Shown here piece after piece: positions 9,162-18,911 of a stretch of DNA of 64,000 bases (its first letter is position 1; each line of letters starts with the position of its first letter). The position numbers and the translations under genes were made by a program. The notes under the pieces are model-generated. The model searched no databases. It was not told the DNA's origin and was given only the letters and a program-made list of their open reading frames with translations. Source of the DNA: [Scytonema hofmanni] UTEX 2349 (lineage in GTDB: Bacteria; Cyanobacteriota; Cyanobacteriia; Cyanobacteriales; Nostocaceae); contig NZ_KK073768.1 of NCBI RefSeq assembly GCF_000582685.1, forward strand, positions 2,772,883 to 2,836,882. The letters are read 5' to 3'.

Positions 9162-10070
9162 TTACTTTTTAGCTGTCATTAGCTTCTGGTCTTTATTTTG
9201 CATTTCTAAGAGTTCCGGTATAGTGACAAAGCTATATTTCTGCTTTTTAAAGTAGTCAATAATTTGTGGTAGAGCTTGCACAGAATGAGAACGATTACCA
9301 CCTCCATCATGCATCAATACAATACCACCTGGTTTTGATGCCTTGGTGACATTATGAATCAATCTGGAAACGGGAGGACGGCTGTAGTCTACAGAGTCAG
9401 CAGACCACATGACGATTGTATATTTTTGGTTTCTGGCGTAAGCAGCTACCCCGTTGTTCATGATTCCCCCAGGTGGTCGGAATAAAGTTGTTTTCACACC
9501 AGTAGTTTGATAAATCAGTTTAGACGTGCTGTCAACTTCATAAGCCGCTACTTGTGGATTCATGAAATGATATCTGTGAGTCCAAGTATGGTTAGCAATG
9601 GCATGACCTTCAGTCACAATTCGCACACCCAAATCTGGATGCTCCTTAAGCATCTGCCCAACAATAAAAAATGTGCCTTTGATGTTATTTTTTTTGAGGA
9701 TATCCAGTACTTTAGCTGTACTTCCAATCCAAGGACCATCATCAAAGGTAAGAGCGATTACTTTCTGACCTTGACTGAGTTTTGCTTCTGCGATGGTTGC
9801 CCCTTGAAAACGTTGTGGCACACTGTAAGCAAGACCCTTTGCTTTGGCTTCTTGCTGCCAAGTTCTAAGCATTGCCGATTTTAATTGCTCAATGCGCTGA
9901 GTTGTTTCTATAGGAGTAATCTTACTGTCGGATTTTATACTTGTTTCACTGTTTGCTTTCGAGGCTTTTGGATTAATAGGCATCATTAAACCAAGGCTTA
10001 AACTGCTACCTAAGGCAAGCAGAGCAATTATGATTCCTTGCGACCAAAAAAACGACTTATTGCTTTCCAC
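9162..10070 (-). CDS. Polysaccharide deacetylase (NodB homology, CE4)
   Basis: A 302-residue protein with an N-terminal hydrophobic anchor or signal segment (residues 12-30). The NodB domain spans about 103-290: motif 1 TFDDGPW with D110/D111, motif 2 NHTWTH with metal ligands H161 and H165, motif 3 FRPPGG. Family members remove acetyl groups from N-acetylhexosamine polymers such as peptidoglycan or extracellular polysaccharide using a divalent metal. The localisation is probably periplasmic or membrane-anchored. Substrate cannot be told from sequence. It is monocistronic, with spacers on both sides. Confidence 0.9.
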   Translation of the reverse strand: MESNKSFFWSQGIIIALLALGSSLSLGLMMPINPKASKANSETSIKSDSKITPIETTQRIEQLKSAMLRTWQQEAKAKGLAYSVPQRFQGATIAEAKLSQGQKVIALTFDDGPWIGSTAKVLDILKKNNIKGTFFIVGQMLKEHPDLGVRIVTEGHAIANHTWTHRYHFMNPQVAAYEVDSTSKLIYQTTGVKTTLFRPPGGIMNNGVAAYARNQKYTIVMWSADSVDYSRPPVSRLIHNVTKASKPGGIVLMHDGGGNRSHSVQALPQIIDYFKKQKYSFVTIPELLEMQNKDQKLMTAKK

Positions 10071-10976
10071 GTCATAGCTCCTTCAAGGGTGAACCATCAG
10101 TCTGGGTTCTGACGGTACGTTATAGCACATTTTTTGTAATTATTAGATACCAAGTTAGTTTCTGGTAAGGACAGAAGAATTAACAACTGATTAACAGAAA
10201 TATAAGAAAATTGAGCAAATTCATTGCACAAGTTTAATTTCAGCTTAGATTATCTGGCTTGAGCCAGTAGTAGCTAATAATAGCTATATGAATAACAAAT
10301 CAGTTGCCTAAACATATTTGTTATTCTTGAATATGAATTTTAAGTGGCAGATAAAAAATGAAGTTAGTACTTCAGAAATAATTTATCCTTCTTTTGTTGG
10401 AGACCAACGCAAACAAACTTTATTGGACAATAGTGCCGATTTATTATTTTCATCCTTTATCATTTATCATTCATAGTTGACAAAAAATATTGTACTGCTA
10501 AATGTTATTCCTTCCTTTTTAAAATATACTTATATTTTCAATTTACTTAATGTAACTTTTGCCGTTTGTTAATTACTTGAATATAAATTAACTTAATATA
10601 ATTTATATAAAGCAAGATGCACTATTACCGCAAATACAAGGTTGTTGGGTTTTTTGAATGGTAGTTTTATTTCCGCTACGCTACACTAGTGATACTATAA
10701 TTATATGTCCTTGAATATGGTATAAATACTGAAACAATAAAAAATTTTTTATTGAAGTAAGTTAAAATGCTGTGTATTATAGTCTCATTGAAGCATTTAA
10801 TTTGCAATCAAAAAGTAATATTGAATACGAGCAACACCGAAAATAGTCAAAAATCAGAGTAGCTTTATATACCAATAAATCGAGATTAATTATTAGTAAC
10901 ATCACATAATTCTCAATTTGTGTTTTAGGGACTATAGCACTTCAGATGAGCATACAAAGCAGACCAAAAACACTTT
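10071..10976. other. AT-rich spacer, no gene seen
   Basis: About 900 bp between two minus-strand genes, holding the promoter of the deacetylase gene on the left. It is strongly AT-rich. No convincing reading frame, tRNA or strong hairpin was recognised. Confidence 0.6.
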
Positions 10977-12224
10977 CTACGCTACCCACTGATCTTGAGC
11001 AAATCGGACAGCGAAGCTAGCAAGTAGAATGGCAAAGAAGCCCATAACTGCGCGTCCCCAAAAAGGATGACGAGCAAGCAGCACCCCAAAAGCGATCGCC
11101 AGGGATACAATACCATAAGACAAACGATTTAAAGAAATTGTACCTCCCGATGCGAGTAACATACCGATGCCACAAAAACCATAGACAACAGTAATTAAAC
11201 TAAGTTCCCGACGTAAACGCCATAACAAATATATACCACCAAATATCATCACAACGTTAGTCAAAGGATCGCCGGCTAACAGCCACAAGACTAACCCTAA
11301 GCAGGCAAAGCCATAATTTACCTTAGTAGCATTCAATTTTTTGCGTAAATACCACAATAAAGAAGCACTACTGATAATAATTGCAAATAGCAGTGGATGC
11401 CAAGGGTCTTTAATGTAACCATACTTCCAATTAGTTGTACCGACGACAATTTGCATTATCATCTTTAACCAACGCAGCCAATCAAAACCCAATGACGGAC
11501 GCCATGCTTTTTGAGCGTGGAGAAATGCTAAAGCGTCCCCCATTGTAATTTGGCAATACAAGCTCCATAGAAACAAACCACCACCAGCGGCTAAACTAGC
11601 AATGTAAGCTTTTACACCTCTGCGTTCCCACAAACTTACAAGCAAAAGCGCAGGTATCAGCGCGATCCCCGTAGGACGTGCTGCGGTAGCGATCGCACCA
11701 CAAAGCGCTGTCCAACCATATTGTTGTTTATCAAAAGCTTTTAAAGTAGCTGTACTAAACAAAAGATACAGTCCTTCAGAGTAAATCACAGTGCCGAATA
11801 AAGACAGCGGACACCAAGCTAGTACGGCTGTTACCCAACGCGCTTTTTGTTTGTCATGACGCTCATTTATCCAAGCGTATAATACTATCAGCGCTCCTAA
11901 AAAGGCGAGATTATTTATCAATGTGGCTGCTACTTTAAAAGGTAAGCCAACACTCATCAATACGTGAGTAACTAAAGGAAACAAAGGAAAAAAAGCAACC
12001 GATGGGAGTTGCTTTCCGGGAATTGAGTAATTGTATCCAAAAGTGGCGATCGCTTCGTAAAAGTTACTATCCCAAGAAAAGAAAACATCCCAGCCAAATT
12101 TAGCAGCAACTAATCCTGGTGGAACTGGAAGTAAAGGCACAATCAATAACATAATTATGCAGATAAATATCCGGCTCGATAGCCACATGATAACTGGAAA
12201 AAATAATTTATTATTGATTATCAA
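10977..12224 (-). CDS. PIG-V-like GT-C mannosyltransferase family membrane protein (distal copy)
   Basis: A 415-residue polytopic membrane protein with about ten hydrophobic segments. The first luminal loop has FFSWDSNFYEAIATFGY; the WD motif after TM1 is typical of PIG-V/GT-C enzymes that use polyprenyl-phosphate sugars. It is clearly paralogous to the protein at 13916-15244 (shared MWLSSR start, AFFPLFPL, ALAFLHAQK and C-terminal SYGIVSLAIAFGVLLAR). It is last in a six-gene minus-strand cluster of glycosylation genes. Likely role: transfer of a hexose onto a lipid or surface glycan. Acceptor and sugar are unknown. Confidence 0.8.
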   Translation of the reverse strand: MIINNKLFFPVIMWLSSRIFICIIMLLIVPLLPVPPGLVAAKFGWDVFFSWDSNFYEAIATFGYNYSIPGKQLPSVAFFPLFPLVTHVLMSVGLPFKVAATLINNLAFLGALIVLYAWINERHDKQKARWVTAVLAWCPLSLFGTVIYSEGLYLLFSTATLKAFDKQQYGWTALCGAIATAARPTGIALIPALLLVSLWERRGVKAYIASLAAGGGLFLWSLYCQITMGDALAFLHAQKAWRPSLGFDWLRWLKMIMQIVVGTTNWKYGYIKDPWHPLLFAIIISSASLLWYLRKKLNATKVNYGFACLGLVLWLLAGDPLTNVVMIFGGIYLLWRLRRELSLITVVYGFCGIGMLLASGGTISLNRLSYGIVSLAIAFGVLLARHPFWGRAVMGFFAILLASFAVRFAQDQWVA

Positions 12225-12285
12225 AATATTTTACACCAAATTACTAACTAGATAATACAGCAGATTCCGCTTTCATCGAATACAC

Positions 12286-12314
12286 GTAGAGACGTAGCAG
12301 TGCTACGTCTCTAC
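12286..12314. repeat. 29-bp near-perfect palindrome ending GTCTCTAC
   Basis: The sequence starting GTAGAGACGTAGCA and ending GCTACGTCTCTAC is a 14-bp-arm palindrome with a single central base. The same palindrome occurs at 53780-53808 in the opposite orientation. It sits between two genes of the glycosylation cluster and may act as a transcription attenuator or REP-like repeat. Confidence 0.85.
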
Positions 12315-12446
12315 AAGGAGAGGGGTTTTATATATGTACTTCATTTACCTCAAATCTGGTGTAAATAAACTCTTTGTTAAGTAGTAAGGACTTCAGCCCT
12401 TAAAATCTTGGATTTGAGCGATAAATCGCTCACTACGATGGATACA

Positions 12447-13832
12447 TTATTTAGTAAACAAATAAACATCATCGCGCTGATATTTCAACTTAAATTCTGA
12501 TTTACTTTTAAGTTGATTTAATAAGTTCGCAGCAAATTGTGGATTACTTGCCCAGCCAGGATGACGGACATCTAGTAATATATAATCAAAGATTGCTAAA
12601 TCAGTTTGTGGTGCATTTGCATCAGTCAATTGAATTAATTGCCGATGTGCCAAGTGGGGGGAAATTGCCGCTGTTGTGTAAACACTGCCTTTAGTTTGAA
12701 CTTGAGCGATCGCTTCTTGTGTAGCTTGCCAAGTATCCAGAGATTCTAAATATTTTCCGCCAAAATGGGTAAATTTTGCTAAAGCCAAGAAAGTCACTAA
12801 AGACCACAAAATAATTGCTCGTTTATTTTGCAACCATCCCTTACCTGCTGCAAGGCTAGAAATGACAGCTAACAACAAAAATGGAAGTGCTGGTAAAGAG
12901 TATTGATGCACCAAATCTTTTTGAGGTTGGTAGTCAGCGATTAGATTAATTGCTACACAAGGAATTGCACCAATTAAAGGTGCTATCCCGGAAAAAGAAA
13001 GCCCCCAAATTACAGGTGCTAGTAGCAAAATCAAATATCCGAAATTATCTAATGAAAAAACTTTTCCTAATACCAATCCTGGCTTTAATACTAGATTTTG
13101 AGCAATTTCTGTAACGGAATTACCTAAATAGCTAAAACGTCCAACTGCTGCTGCTTCCCTACCACTAAAAAAGGGAATAATCATTTGAGAACTAATCAAA
13201 AACCAGGCAACACCAACGCTAAGAGCAATGATGCCGTAAAAGCGTCGTTTTTCAAACAAAATCAACCATACACCCATTGCAGCTACCGTCAGGGATAAAA
13301 CTGCTTTACAACTTAAAATCAAGATAATGCTGATACAAAACCATCCAGTTTTACCTTGCCGCGCAAACCATACCGCTGCTAATAAAATAGGGAGAGCGAT
13401 CGCTTCTGGATGAAAATCAAACAGATTGATATTAAACACCACTGGATATAACAAGTACACAGCTGCCATTGCTATAGATTGCTGCGGTGTCAAATTAGCT
13501 TGACGCGCTAAATACCACGTAGGCAATGCACCTAACGCTAAAGCTGCTGCTTGCACCGCAAATAACCAATAAACACTAGGGTAAATTTTGTACAATAAAG
13601 CCAAGGGATAGAAAATAAAAGCGGCATGATCGCCCAAAATGTGATATCCCATGAAACTAGAAACAGGCTGTTGTCCTTGGCTAATTAAGTAAACTGCTTG
13701 ATCAAAAATTCCTAAATCAAAAGCGGTTGATTGAAACAAAATATGTCGTAAGCTGCTGCACGCAAATAAAATCACCGTGCTGATGCCAATCATCCAACCG
13801 ACAGTACCAAACACAATTAGTTTTTTTTCCAT
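12447..13832 (-). CDS. DUF2079 family polytopic membrane protein
   Basis: A 461-residue membrane protein with many hydrophobic helices. The N-terminal half has family-typical text: FDLGIFDQAVYL near residue 39, GDHAAFIFYPLALLY, and FDFHPEAIALP near 138. DUF2079 proteins belong to the GT-C-like membrane glycosyltransferase superfamily. The acidic luminal loop (FDLGIFDQ) is where the catalytic Asp of GT-C enzymes lies. It is sandwiched between the two PIG-V-like paralogues and separated from them by palindrome-containing gaps. A glycosyl transfer function is inferred from family and neighbours; no substrate can be assigned. Confidence 0.85.
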   Translation of the reverse strand: MEKKLIVFGTVGWMIGISTVILFACSSLRHILFQSTAFDLGIFDQAVYLISQGQQPVSSFMGYHILGDHAAFIFYPLALLYKIYPSVYWLFAVQAAALALGALPTWYLARQANLTPQQSIAMAAVYLLYPVVFNINLFDFHPEAIALPILLAAVWFARQGKTGWFCISIILILSCKAVLSLTVAAMGVWLILFEKRRFYGIIALSVGVAWFLISSQMIIPFFSGREAAAVGRFSYLGNSVTEIAQNLVLKPGLVLGKVFSLDNFGYLILLLAPVIWGLSFSGIAPLIGAIPCVAINLIADYQPQKDLVHQYSLPALPFLLLAVISSLAAGKGWLQNKRAIILWSLVTFLALAKFTHFGGKYLESLDTWQATQEAIAQVQTKGSVYTTAAISPHLAHRQLIQLTDANAPQTDLAIFDYILLDVRHPGWASNPQFAANLLNQLKSKSEFKLKYQRDDVYLFTK

Positions 13833-13865
13833 ATCACCCTTACCAACTTTGAATAATTTTTTCTC

Positions 13866-13912
13866 GTAGTAAGCACTTCAGTGCTTATTTTAAGCACTAA
13901 AGTGCTTACTAC
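13866..13912. repeat. Nested palindromic repeat between GT-C genes
   Basis: GTAGTAAGCACTT (13866-13878) and AAGTGCTTACTAC (13900-13912) are inverted, with inner AAGCACT/AGTGCTT repeats between them. A related decayed copy (GTAGTAAGGACTTCAG) lies near 12378. It could form a long hairpin between co-oriented genes. Confidence 0.75.
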
Positions 13913-13915
13913 AAT

Positions 13916-15244
13916 TTAAGCTAACCAAAGTTCTTGAGAAAATCGGATACTAAAGGTAGCTAAAACAATGGCGAAAAATCCCATAATTGCATATCCCCAA
14001 CGCGGATAACGAGCAAGCAATAGTCCAAATGCAAACGACAGCGACACAATACCATAAGCGTAGCGTTCAACAGAAGCAGTAAGTCCGGTATTAAGTATTA
14101 AGCCATAGGATAAAAAACCATATATAACAGCAACCAGAGGAATTTTATTTCGAGAAAACCAAAGTAAATAGACACCACCGAAAATAAGTAATATTTTAAT
14201 TAATGGCTCACTTTTAAATGGATCGTTAGGTAAAGAGTTGCGTGTTAATAACCAGAGTAAAATCCATAGAAAATAAAATGCATAGCGCACCTTAGTCGCA
14301 CCTAACTTGCTGCGAAAACGCCATAGTAAATAACTGCTACAAACAATAATTGTAAATAACAAAGGATGCAATAGATTTTGAATATAGCCATTTCCACTAG
14401 TTGAACCAACGACGATTTGCATCAACATTTTCCGCCAACCTTGCCAGTCAAACCCCACCGAAGAACGCCATCCTTTTTGTGCGTGAAGGAATGCTAAAGC
14501 GTCACCAAATTTAATTTGACAATACAGATTATAAAAAACAAAACCGCTACCTACACCTAAACTAGCAATGTAGGCTTTTAAACCTCTGCCTTCTTTCCAG
14601 GAGACAAACAAAAAGGCAGGTATGAGTGTTATTCCAGTTACTCGTGTTGCTGTAGCTAATCCACCCCAAAAAACTGTCGAGATATATTGTCTTTTATCGA
14701 AAGCTCGCAAAGCAGATATGCTGCACAATAAAAACAGTCCTTCGGTGTAAACTACAGTTCCGTAAAGCGAATAAGGACACCATGCTAAAACAGCAGTTGT
14801 CCACCGTGCTGCACTTTTACCATAACTTTCGTTTACCCAAAAATACAGAATTATTAAAGCAGCTAAAAATGCCAAATTATTTATTAATGTGCCTGCGACT
14901 GCAAAAGGCAAGCCAAGATTCATAAATATTCGGATAATTAAGGGAAATAACGGAAAAAATGCCGTTGAATATAATGCTCCATTATCGGAAGGTTGATATC
15001 CATTAGTTGCAATTTGCTGATACCAAACACTATCCCATGCTGTGAAAACATCCCAACTAAATGTCGCTGCAATGCCATTTGCTGGAGCAGGAAGTAAAGG
15101 AGCAATCAACAACATAGTAACGGCTATGACAAATCGGCTCGATAGCCACATTGCTATGACAAACAAAATCTTTTTTATTTGATATTTGTTTTTCCTGGTA
15201 TATGCTGTTAGCTTGGTGATATTTTCATTAAAGAAATTTGTCAT
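13916..15244 (-). CDS. PIG-V-like GT-C mannosyltransferase family membrane protein (proximal copy)
   Basis: A 442-residue polytopic membrane protein, paralogue of the product at 10977-12224. It starts with a cytoplasmic Lys-rich tail, then AMWLSSRFVIA as TM1 and a first loop FSWDVFTAWDSVWYQQIATNGY carrying the GT-C/PIG-V acidic motif. Family enzymes move a sugar from a polyprenyl-phosphate donor to a lipid-linked acceptor on the outer membrane face. Two divergent copies in one cluster suggest two successive glycosyl transfers (inference). It is 25 bp from the upstream small transporter gene, consistent with co-transcription. Confidence 0.8.
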   Translation of the reverse strand: MTNFFNENITKLTAYTRKNKYQIKKILFVIAMWLSSRFVIAVTMLLIAPLLPAPANGIAATFSWDVFTAWDSVWYQQIATNGYQPSDNGALYSTAFFPLFPLIIRIFMNLGLPFAVAGTLINNLAFLAALIILYFWVNESYGKSAARWTTAVLAWCPYSLYGTVVYTEGLFLLCSISALRAFDKRQYISTVFWGGLATATRVTGITLIPAFLFVSWKEGRGLKAYIASLGVGSGFVFYNLYCQIKFGDALAFLHAQKGWRSSVGFDWQGWRKMLMQIVVGSTSGNGYIQNLLHPLLFTIIVCSSYLLWRFRSKLGATKVRYAFYFLWILLWLLTRNSLPNDPFKSEPLIKILLIFGGVYLLWFSRNKIPLVAVIYGFLSYGLILNTGLTASVERYAYGIVSLSFAFGLLLARYPRWGYAIMGFFAIVLATFSIRFSQELWLA

Positions 15245-15269
15245 TTATTTTTCACGTTTATAATTTGAT

Positions 15270-15638
15270 TTATTTTTGCCAGACAACTAATATAACTCCA
15301 CCAACAATTAAGCTTAGACCTATTAAGCGGATCGAGGGAATTGATTCTTTAAAGATGAAGTAACCAAGCAAAACTGAGAAAACATAAACCAGTGATGCAG
15401 AAGGAGCAGCAACACTTAAATTGACTCTAGTTAACAAAAGAATGTAAGCAACAGCACCTATACCGTAGAAAGCTAGTCCGGTTAAAAGTTCCGGTATTGT
15501 AATAATGCCCAAAACTAAATTAACAGCATTACCTAAATTAACTCTGTCTAACTTCAGTGCGCCTAATTTTAAAAAAAACTGTCCTGTTACACTGGCAAGA
15601 ACAGACATCAATAGTAAAGCAAATTCTTGTAAAGTCAC
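15270..15638 (-). CDS. Small EamA/SMR-type membrane protein, possible lipid-linked sugar flippase subunit
   Basis: A 122-residue protein with four hydrophobic helices, matching half-size EamA/SMR proteins such as ArnE/ArnF. It shows the end-of-TM1 QFFLKLGA pattern and a final helix GLSLIVGGVILVVW. Next to a GT2 enzyme of the ArnC/GtrB/dolichol-phosphate-mannose-synthase type, small proteins like this are thought to flip undecaprenyl-phosphate sugars. That role is inference from context; a drug/metabolite transporter is the alternative. Confidence 0.75.
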   Translation of the reverse strand: MTLQEFALLLMSVLASVTGQFFLKLGALKLDRVNLGNAVNLVLGIITIPELLTGLAFYGIGAVAYILLLTRVNLSVAAPSASLVYVFSVLLGYFIFKESIPSIRLIGLSLIVGGVILVVWQK

Positions 15639-15705
15639 AAAACTTTCCTTGAAATTATTGTTATGATAAATACAAACTTAATGTTTTTATATATGTTGCT
15701 ACAAA

Positions 15706-16725
15706 TTAAATTGATGAATGATGAGATGGCTTAGACAAGGGCGTTGTTGATGTATGATTTACATCGCCCATTTCCTTGACAGTATAAACAGGACGACCTT
15801 TGACTTCTTCATAAATACGACCTATGTATTCGCCTAAAATGCCAATACAAAACAATTGGACAGAACCCAAGAAAAATAGACCAATTGTAATTAATGTGAA
15901 GCCAATTAATGGAGAAGCTGGATCGAATAAGCGCCAGTACAGCACTAAGACTATCATTAATAAGGCTATACCAGCTGAGAGCATTCCTAAATAAGTAGCT
16001 AGTCTCAAGGGAACTTTTGACAGAGAAACTATCCCATTCACTGCTAATGCCCAAGACTTACCGAAGGTATACTTTTCTTTGCCAGCAAAGCGAGGATCTC
16101 GTTCAAAATGTATAGATGTTTGGCGAAAACCTACCCACGCTCTTAAACCGCGAATGTAGCGATTGCGTTCGGGCATTGCATTGAGAATATCTACCACTTG
16201 CCGATCCATCAAGCAAAAATCACCTGTATCGGGTGGTATATCTACATCAGCTAAAACCCTGAGTATGCGATAGAAGACGTAAGCTGTCAAGCGTTTTAGC
16301 CAACTTTCTTGTTTACGAGAAAGACGCTGGGCATAAACTACTTGATAGCCTTGTTGCCATTTTTCTATCATGGCTAAAATTAGCTCTGGGGGGTCTTGCA
16401 AATCGGCATCCATAACGATCGCAATTTTGCCTTGAACGATGTTCAAACCAGCAGTTACGGCAATTTGATGACCAAAATTCCGCGCAAAACTGAGGTAACG
16501 CACACGACGATCGCAATGGTGAAGTTCGCGGATCATATTTAAAGAGCGATCGCGACTTCCATCGTCAATTAAAATTAACTCAGCCTCACCGTCTAATTGC
16601 TCGATTAAATTATTCAGACGTCGATACATCTCGGTGATGTTTTCTTCTTCGTTATAAATTGGTATAACTATCGAGTAGATTGGTTTATTCACTGTCCTGT
16701 TTGTGTTTTTAACACTGAAATACAC
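15706..16725 (-). CDS. Polyprenyl-phosphate glycosyltransferase, GT2 family (DPM1/GtrB/ArnC-like)
   Basis: A 339-residue enzyme. The N-terminal GT-A domain has VIPIYNEEENI (residues 21-31), LIDDGSRDRS and the metal/nucleotide motif DADLQDPPE. Two C-terminal transmembrane helices (about 235-260 and 270-300) precede GEYIGRIYEEVKGRPVY, typical of GtrB-like synthases. These charge a polyprenyl phosphate with a sugar from UDP- or GDP-sugar on the cytoplasmic face. It would supply the donor lipid for the GT-C proteins downstream. The first ATG is used, but the conserved domain starts only at residue 16, so the exact start is uncertain. Confidence 0.88.
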   Translation of the reverse strand: MYFSVKNTNRTVNKPIYSIVIPIYNEEENITEMYRRLNNLIEQLDGEAELILIDDGSRDRSLNMIRELHHCDRRVRYLSFARNFGHQIAVTAGLNIVQGKIAIVMDADLQDPPELILAMIEKWQQGYQVVYAQRLSRKQESWLKRLTAYVFYRILRVLADVDIPPDTGDFCLMDRQVVDILNAMPERNRYIRGLRAWVGFRQTSIHFERDPRFAGKEKYTFGKSWALAVNGIVSLSKVPLRLATYLGMLSAGIALLMIVLVLYWRLFDPASPLIGFTLITIGLFFLGSVQLFCIGILGEYIGRIYEEVKGRPVYTVKEMGDVNHTSTTPLSKPSHHSSI

Positions 16726-16814
16726 CGCTTTTTAAATAAGTATTATAAATTTATTTAAAAAAATTCATAATTTACTTACTTTTATTGAACTCAATTAACT
16801 GCAAATCAGAACCT

Positions 16815-17564
16815 TCATGACTTTGATTTACTTTTGTGTGCTAAAAGCAAAATAGATACGCCAAAAGGAAGACTCAATCGATTCATTAAGTGACGTTCGC
16901 TTGCAAACAAGAGACTCAAAAACTTATTGATATGTTTTGGAGGCAAATGCAAATCGCTGTTATCAATCGAATTACTTTCAAGTTTTAAACATGAACGCAA
17001 GTAACGCACGCCAGCAACGAGAGGAAACAAAAAAAAGTTAAAATAGCTACTGTAATGCACAGTATACCCAGCCTTTCTCACAACTTGTTGCAAATTTTTC
17101 AATACATAACGACGTTTATGATGGTTAATTTCATCGTGCTGGCTCCACAAAAACTGGTAAGCTGGAACCGTAATTAACAAAGAACCTCCAGGCTTTAATT
17201 TTGTATGCAATGCGGTCAGTGCTGCCAAGTCATCATCAAGATGTTCCAAAACATCAAGTATGAGAATTATGTCATACTCATTGCTAAAAGGAATTTTATC
17301 AGGTAAGCCACCCAATTTTACTGGAATTACTTGCCGCTCATTGGCAATTTTGCAAGCGGTTTCATCTAACTCCATCGCTGAAACTTGACCGTGACGGGTT
17401 AGCATTCTCAAATTGCCACCGGTACCACAACCGACTTCGAGAATTTGGGCATTTTTTGGTAAACTTAGTTTACGAATCCCTTGCTCGATAATCAGACGCC
17501 GACCAACAAACCACCAATGTTTATCTTCAACGGATGCATACTGTAGGTAAAAGTCTTTGTCCAT
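16815..17564 (-). CDS. Class I SAM-dependent methyltransferase
   Basis: A 249-residue protein with SAM-binding motif I ILEVGCGTGGN (about residues 41-51), a post-I acidic residue in MELDE, and motif II DIILILDVLEHLDDD. This Methyltransf_11/23 layout is common in glycan and lipid-modification clusters. It is the first gene of the minus-strand glycosylation cluster, with 90 bp to the next. The acceptor is unknown: a sugar, a lipid or a small metabolite. Its promoter should lie in the 150-bp gap shared with the divergent dxr gene. Confidence 0.82.
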   Translation of the reverse strand: MDKDFYLQYASVEDKHWWFVGRRLIIEQGIRKLSLPKNAQILEVGCGTGGNLRMLTRHGQVSAMELDETACKIANERQVIPVKLGGLPDKIPFSNEYDIILILDVLEHLDDDLAALTALHTKLKPGGSLLITVPAYQFLWSQHDEINHHKRRYVLKNLQQVVRKAGYTVHYSSYFNFFLFPLVAGVRYLRSCLKLESNSIDNSDLHLPPKHINKFLSLLFASERHLMNRLSLPFGVSILLLAHKSKSKS

Positions 17565-17714
17565 AAGGCGTTACTTATTATTCACGATTTGACTTTTTAG
17601 CCTACCCAAAGTTTTTGGGCAAAGCGATCGCTATTAGAAAAATATTATCTAGTTACTGCGCTTCAGTTGTCCCCAGCAATTTATAGTAAAGTTGTCTTTG
17701 AATATTAAACAATT

Positions 17715-18911
17715 ATGAAAGCAATTACTCTGCTTGGTTCAACTGGCTCTATCGGTACTCAGACTTTAGATATTGTCTCCCAGTACCCAGAACAGTTTCG
17801 GATTGTCGGATTGGCATCTGGACGCAATGTAGAACTGTTAGCGGCTCAGATTCGGCAGTTTCGACCAAGTATAGCAGCGATTTGCGAAGAAGATAAATTA
17901 CCCGCACTCAAAGAAGCGATCGCTGACCTCGATCCTCAACCAATTTTACTCGCTGGTGAGGCTGGAGTCATCGAAGTTGCTCGCTATGGTGAAGCCCAAA
18001 CTGTTGTCACCGGTATCGTTGGTTGTGCTGGTTTGCTACCCACCATCGCTGCGATCGAAGCTGGTAAAGATATCGCTTTGGCAAACAAAGAAACTTTAAT
18101 CGCCGGCGCTCCTGTAGTTCTACCGTTAATTGAGAAACATCAGGTAAAATTATTACCAGCAGATTCCGAGCATTCTGCTATATTTCAATGCTTGCAAGGT
18201 GTTCCCAAAGGCGGTTTGCGGCGGATTTTGCTCACTGCTTCTGGTGGTGCTTTCCGTGATTGGGATGTAGCAAAGTTAGCATATGTCACTGTTGCCGACG
18301 CTCTCAAGCATCCAAATTGGTCGATGGGTCGGAAAATTACTGTAGATTCTGCCACTTTGATGAATAAGGGATTGGAAGTGATTGAAGCACACTTCCTTTT
18401 TGGGATGGATTATGAACATATTGATATTGTCATTCATCCTCAAAGTATTATTCATTCCCTGATTGAGTTGCAAGATACTTCAGTTTTAGCTCAATTAGGC
18501 TGGGCTGATATGCGCTTACCTTTATTATATGCTTTATCTTTTCCCGATCGCATCCACACTGATTGGCAACAACTAGATTTGGTAAAAGCCGGAAATTTAA
18601 CTTTCAGAGAACCAGATCACCAAAAATATCCTTGCATGAAATTAGCTTATGCGGCTGGTAAAGCTGCCGGTTCAATGCCTGCGGTATTAAATGCTGCAAA
18701 TGAACAAGCTGTAGCGTTATTTTTAGATGAGAAAATTCACTTTTTAGATATTCCTCGCTGTATTGAATCGGTATGCGATCGCTTTTCTGCTGATAACTCT
18801 GCCAATCCTTCTTTAGATGATATTGTGGCAGCTGATAAATGGGCTAGACAAGAAGTTTTAATGGCAACTGAAAATTTAGAAAAGCGATCGCGTATCATTT
18901 CTCTGCGATAA
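17715..18911 (+). CDS. dxr: 1-deoxy-D-xylulose 5-phosphate reductoisomerase
   Basis: A 398-residue protein of normal family length. It has the NADPH-binding GSTGSIGTQTLDI at residues 7-19, LANKETLIAG, the metal/substrate segment ADSEHSAIFQCLQG, and SMGRKITVDSATLMNKGLE. It converts DXP to MEP, the committed step of the plastid-type isoprenoid pathway that feeds carotenoids, the chlorophyll phytyl tail and quinones. The last ~48 bp, including the C-terminal codons, are duplicated downstream (see 19015). Confidence 0.97.
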   Translation: MKAITLLGSTGSIGTQTLDIVSQYPEQFRIVGLASGRNVELLAAQIRQFRPSIAAICEEDKLPALKEAIADLDPQPILLAGEAGVIEVARYGEAQTVVTGIVGCAGLLPTIAAIEAGKDIALANKETLIAGAPVVLPLIEKHQVKLLPADSEHSAIFQCLQGVPKGGLRRILLTASGGAFRDWDVAKLAYVTVADALKHPNWSMGRKITVDSATLMNKGLEVIEAHFLFGMDYEHIDIVIHPQSIIHSLIELQDTSVLAQLGWADMRLPLLYALSFPDRIHTDWQQLDLVKAGNLTFREPDHQKYPCMKLAYAAGKAAGSMPAVLNAANEQAVALFLDEKIHFLDIPRCIESVCDRFSADNSANPSLDDIVAADKWARQEVLMATENLEKRSRIISLR

